The notes under the pieces were generated by a model that did no database searches, was not told where the DNA came from, and saw only the letters and a list, made by a program, of their open reading frames with translations. A DNA stretch of 15,992 nt from positions 1 to 15,992 of the forward strand of contig JAUHVN010000027.1 of assembly GCA_030425055.1 (NCBI GenBank). Reading direction: 5' to 3'. Shown one piece after another: positions 13,140 to 15,992 of this stretch; position 1 is the first letter of the stretch, and the number at the start of each line of letters is the position of its first letter. The position numbers and the translations under genes are program-made. Source of the DNA: Actinomycetes bacterium. GTDB taxonomy: Bacteria > Actinomycetota > Actinomycetes > Actinomycetales > Microbacteriaceae.

Positions 13140-14544
13140 GCAGCTCGACCGGCGGCGGGGTCGCGGCCGCCGTCGCAGCCGCGCCTTCGTCGCGAGGTTC
13201 GCGATCGTCGTGGCGGTGCTGGCGGTCGTCGGGCTCGGCACCGCCGCGGCGTCGGTCGCGATCGGCCCGCGCGTGACGTCGGTCGATGTCGACCCGAGCG
13301 CCGCCGTCGAGGCATCCGGCTCGCGACTGATCGTCACGATGTCGCAGTCGGTCGCCGAGGTCGATCCGTCGCAGGTGACCGTCACACCCGAGACGCCCGT
13401 CGCGGTCGACACGTCGGGCCGCAGCATCGGCGTGCGCTTCACCCTGCCACTGTGGGACGAGACCGAGTACACGGTCACGATCGAGGGCGTCGAGGGCATC
13501 GGCGGCGGATCGGCCACCACGATCGTCGAGTCCTTCACGACCCCTCCGCTCGGCGACTTCCTCCTGCAGCGCGGCGACGGCGAGGACACGATCTTCTTCA
13601 CCGGCATCGACGGCGAAGACGCCGTGCCCGTGTTCACGCATCCGCACATCGAGGACTTCCGTGCCACGTCGTCGCACCTCGTGATCTCGACGCTGACGCC
13701 CGACGACACCGCGGCGCTCATCGTGACGGATCGTGCCGGCGAGGGGGCACGAGAGCTGCCGCTGCCCGGATTCGGCTTCATCTCGAACCTGCAGGTCGCC
13801 GACCGCGGCGAGACCATCGGGTACACCTTCACCGACGCCTCGGTCGGCGAGGGGCGGGGCGATGAGAGCGTGCTCTACACCGCGTCGGCGCAGGACGCGG
13901 CCGGGGCCGACGCGCCGGTCGCGGTGCAGGTCTCGGGGGCGGATCCGCGCGTCGCCGACTACCGCTTCGTCCCCGACACCGCCAGCGTGCTGCTGCTGTC
14001 GTTCGACGGCACACTGCTGCTCACCGACGAGACTGGCGCTAACGCAACGGCGCTGGGCTCGGCCCTCGAGATCGACGGCATCGCCCGCGGCACGAGCGTC
14101 GCCGTGGTGAACCGCTTCGAGGCGACCGTGCAGATCGACCTCACCACGGCCGAGGAGCAGGAGATCGTCGAGGCCGACCCGGCGACCGGGCCGGTCAGCG
14201 CGGTCGCGCCGCTGCCGGACGGATCCACGCTGCGCACGAACGGCCTCTACGACATCGACGGCGCGTTGGTCGGGTCGGAGGTCACCCACGTCGCCGTCGA
14301 CGGGGCGGCGACGCCCATGATCGTGCTCGACACGTCGGATGCGGTGATACAGACGTGCGTCTCGCCGAACGCGCGCTACGCGGCCATCCTCGTGGCACCG
14401 GATGCCGCATCCAACCCCTACGACGAGTACCTCCTGCCGCTGCCGCAGCGGGTCGAGACGCGCATCGTGCAGATCTCCGACGCCGAGCCCGTCGTCTCGC
14501 TCGCGGGGTCGTCGATCTCGTGGTGCCAGGTGCCGCCGCGGTAG
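13129..14544 (+). CDS. Membrane-anchored Ig-like and beta-propeller-like protein, unknown function
   Basis: I do not recognise a named family for the whole 471-residue protein. It starts with a very basic stretch (R-R-R-G-R-G-R-R-R-S-R, residues 8-18), then one membrane helix (about 20-46), so the rest is probably outside the cell. Residues about 47-142 (P-R-V-T-S-V-D-V ... E-S-F-T-T-P-P) look like a bacterial Ig-like domain of the Big_5 type. The rest is a run of beta-strand repeats with D-G and T-D turns, suggesting a propeller. Only two cysteines are seen, near the C-terminus (T-C-V-S-P-N and S-W-C-Q-V). ATG 13129 is chosen, 11 bp inside the previous gene, with AGGA at 13119-13122; the longer frame upstream is arginine-rich shadow. 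Gene order suggests it serves the permease/TIGR03943 pair. Confidence 0.75.
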   Translation: MSTEQLDRRRGRGRRRSRAFVARFAIVVAVLAVVGLGTAAASVAIGPRVTSVDVDPSAAVEASGSRLIVTMSQSVAEVDPSQVTVTPETPVAVDTSGRSIGVRFTLPLWDETEYTVTIEGVEGIGGGSATTIVESFTTPPLGDFLLQRGDGEDTIFFTGIDGEDAVPVFTHPHIEDFRATSSHLVISTLTPDDTAALIVTDRAGEGARELPLPGFGFISNLQVADRGETIGYTFTDASVGEGRGDESVLYTASAQDAAGADAPVAVQVSGADPRVADYRFVPDTASVLLLSFDGTLLLTDETGANATALGSALEIDGIARGTSVAVVNRFEATVQIDLTTAEEQEIVEADPATGPVSAVAPLPDGSTLRTNGLYDIDGALVGSEVTHVAVDGAATPMIVLDTSDAVIQTCVSPNARYAAILVAPDAASNPYDEYLLPLPQRVETRIVQISDAEPVVSLAGSSISWCQVPPR

Positions 14545-14562
14545 CCGACGTCAGAGCGTCGG
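14545..14562. terminator. Inverted repeat between convergent genes
   Basis: CCGACG (14545-14550) and CGTCGG (14557-14562) form a perfect 6-bp stem with a 6-nt loop between two convergent genes only 6 bp apart, covering the exporter's stop codon. No T-tract is present on either side, so terminator function is only possible. Confidence 0.35.
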
Positions 14563-15992
14563 GGCGACGTCTTCGTCGTCGGTCTCGTCCGCATCCGATC
14601 GGGGTGGCACCGTCGACGGCAGACCCCGCGAGAGCATGAGGCCCAGAGCCGTGAGCGCGAAGATCAGGAAGAGCGCCTGGCGCAGCGCCTCGAGCTGCGA
14701 GTCGGCGTAGACGCGGGCGACCTCGGCGGCGTCGTCGGCGGTGGCGCCGGCATCCGTCAGCGCGTCTTCGGCCTGCTGCCGCGAGATGATCGGCGCCCCG
14801 GTCTGCGTCGCTTCGATCACCTGCGTGCGCACGTCGTCGGAGAGCACGGTGCTCGTCGCGACCGCGTTCGCGAACCCCGTCGTGAGGAACAGCACGAACA
14901 CCGAGCCGACGATCGCCGTGCCGAACGACGAGCCGAGGTTCTGGAAGGTGCCCTGCAGGCCGCCGACCTCGGACGTGTCGTCCTTCGAGACCGCCGACAT
15001 GTTGACGTTGCCGAGCTGCGAGGCGAGCAGGCCGAAGCCGGCGCCGACGATGAACATGCCGGTGCCGAACAGGATGCCGGCGAGGTCGGGCTGCACGGCG
15101 ACCACGATGACGCCGAGACCGATCGCGAGGGTGATCTGGCCGACGCGGCCGAGGTAGCGCGCCGACTTCGTCGTCGACAGGCGCGAGCCGAGCATCGAGA
15201 ACACGATGAGACCGGCCGACAGGGGCAGGATCTTCAGGCCCGTCTGCAGTGCGTCGAAACCGAGCATCGTCTGCAGGTAGACGGGAACGACGAAGAACAG
15301 GGCCGCGATCGCGAAGTACTGGGCGAGGAACATCGTCAGACCGCTGCGCAGCGCCTTGATCCGCAGCAGGCTCACGCGCAGCAGCGGCACGCGGCCCGCC
15401 GCCTCGAGGCGCTGCTGGCGCCGAAGGAACAGCCACAGCACGAAGATGCCGAGCATCACGAGGTACGCGACCGGCGAGATGCCGAAGGGGGCGATCGTGA
15501 CGTCGCCGATCTGAGGCGGGGCGAGCGGCGTGATCCAGCCCCATGTCTTGCTCTGCAGCACGCCGAACACGAGCATCGCCATGCCGGCCGCCGACAGCAC
15601 GACGCTCCAGAGGTCGATGCGCAGCGCGCGGTCGCCGGGAACGTCCTTGATGCGCCCCGAGACGATGAGCACCAGGATCATGACGACCGTCTCGCCGATG
15701 AAGACGTAGCGCCACGAGGCGTAGGTCGTCACGAGCCCGCCGATGAGCGGGCCCGCCGCCGCGGCGAGACCCGTGATCGCGCCGAGCGCCGAGAACGCGA
15801 TCACGCGGTCGCGGCCCGAGTAGTTGACGGCGGCGAGGGCGGCGATCGCGGGGATCACCAGCACAGCGCCGAGGCCCTCGACGAGCGACCAGCCCAGCAG
15901 CAGCACGGTGAGGTTGGGGCTGAGCGCCGTGGCGAGCGAGCCGATTCCGTACACGACCGAGCCGATACGGAACGCCCGCGCGCGACCCCACT
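14551..15992 (-). CDS. DHA2-type MFS exporter, 5'-truncated by window edge
   Basis: The reading frame runs through the right edge, so the N-terminus lies outside; a GTG at 15954 is internal because the sequence before it (W-G-R-A-R-A-F-R-I-G-S) is the conserved loop between helices 2 and 3. What is visible is about 480 residues with many membrane helices. The antiporter motif C region reads A-A-A-G-P-L-I-G-G, followed by W-R-Y-V-F-I-G-E, which is typical of the 14-helix drug:proton antiporters (EmrB/QacA, DHA2). The C-terminal tail is acidic (D-E-T-D-D-E-D). A loop before the last helix, about 50 residues, is Ala/Asp/Gln-rich. It exports a small molecule, not identifiable here, and converges on the zinc operon. 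Confidence 0.88.
   Translation of the reverse strand, partial: WGRARAFRIGSVVYGIGSLATALSPNLTVLLLGWSLVEGLGAVLVIPAIAALAAVNYSGRDRVIAFSALGAITGLAAAAGPLIGGLVTTYASWRYVFIGETVVMILVLIVSGRIKDVPGDRALRIDLWSVVLSAAGMAMLVFGVLQSKTWGWITPLAPPQIGDVTIAPFGISPVAYLVMLGIFVLWLFLRRQQRLEAAGRVPLLRVSLLRIKALRSGLTMFLAQYFAIAALFFVVPVYLQTMLGFDALQTGLKILPLSAGLIVFSMLGSRLSTTKSARYLGRVGQITLAIGLGVIVVAVQPDLAGILFGTGMFIVGAGFGLLASQLGNVNMSAVSKDDTSEVGGLQGTFQNLGSSFGTAIVGSVFVLFLTTGFANAVATSTVLSDDVRTQVIEATQTGAPIISRQQAEDALTDAGATADDAAEVARVYADSQLEALRQALFLIFALTALGLMLSRGLPSTVPPRSDADETDDEDVAPTL

Noticed and set aside
11279..13315. Minus-strand open frame of 678 codons opposite zur, permease and TIGR03943 genes
   Set aside because: Repetitive Arg/Asp/His-rich shadow translation with no membrane or catalytic pattern; the opposite-strand genes are recognisable families.
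1..15992. tRNA, rRNA, CRISPR array or insertion sequence
   Set aside because: No cloverleaf-like stretch, regular repeat-spacer pattern, transposase motif or terminal inverted repeat pair was seen; nearly all bases are coding.

Overview
The window is very GC-rich with dense, often overlapping genes. Start codons directly follow TAnnnT hexamers, and protein families are typical of high-GC actinobacteria. Gene content, start style and the many GGATGC/GCATCC hexamers fit a Microbacterium-like member of the Microbacteriaceae. That assignment is inference; no rRNA or marker gene is present. No gene-free stretch exceeds about 100 bp.

Left part (1-1800): the 3' part of a secreted-type serine hydrolase gene converges on, and overlaps, a small four-helix membrane protein of the YvlD/phage-holin-4 family. 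A two-gene toxin-antitoxin module follows, made of a ribbon-helix-helix antitoxin and a Doc-type Fic toxin, with an apparent leaderless promoter and a tandem 9-bp repeat that could be its operator.

Central metabolic part (1834-6400): a class I/II aminotransferase (HisC/Pat family) is followed by a three-gene 2-oxo acid dehydrogenase operon (E1 alpha, E1 beta, E2) of the branched-chain type. E3 is not in the window. Aminotransferase plus dehydrogenase would convert amino acids through their 2-oxo acids to acyl-CoA.

Right part (6503-14544): a membrane-anchored protein fuses a solute-binding-like region to a von Willebrand A domain with intact MIDAS residues. Next comes a compact seven-gene set: znuA, znuC, znuB, zur, a CECGN permease (ArsP_1/DUF318), its usual TIGR03943 partner, and a membrane-anchored Ig-like/beta-propeller-like protein of unknown function. 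A Zur-like box lies at the head, znuC appears to use a CTG start overlapping the znuA stop, and three of the proteins carry His/Asp-rich segments. The likely reading is a zinc-starvation operon combining an ABC importer, its repressor and a second metal-related permease system with a new-looking partner. The opposite strand at the right edge carries most of a DHA2-type MFS exporter, cut by the window end.

The best candidate for something undescribed is the last part of the zinc operon: the permease, TIGR03943 protein and Ig/propeller protein joined to znuACB-zur.
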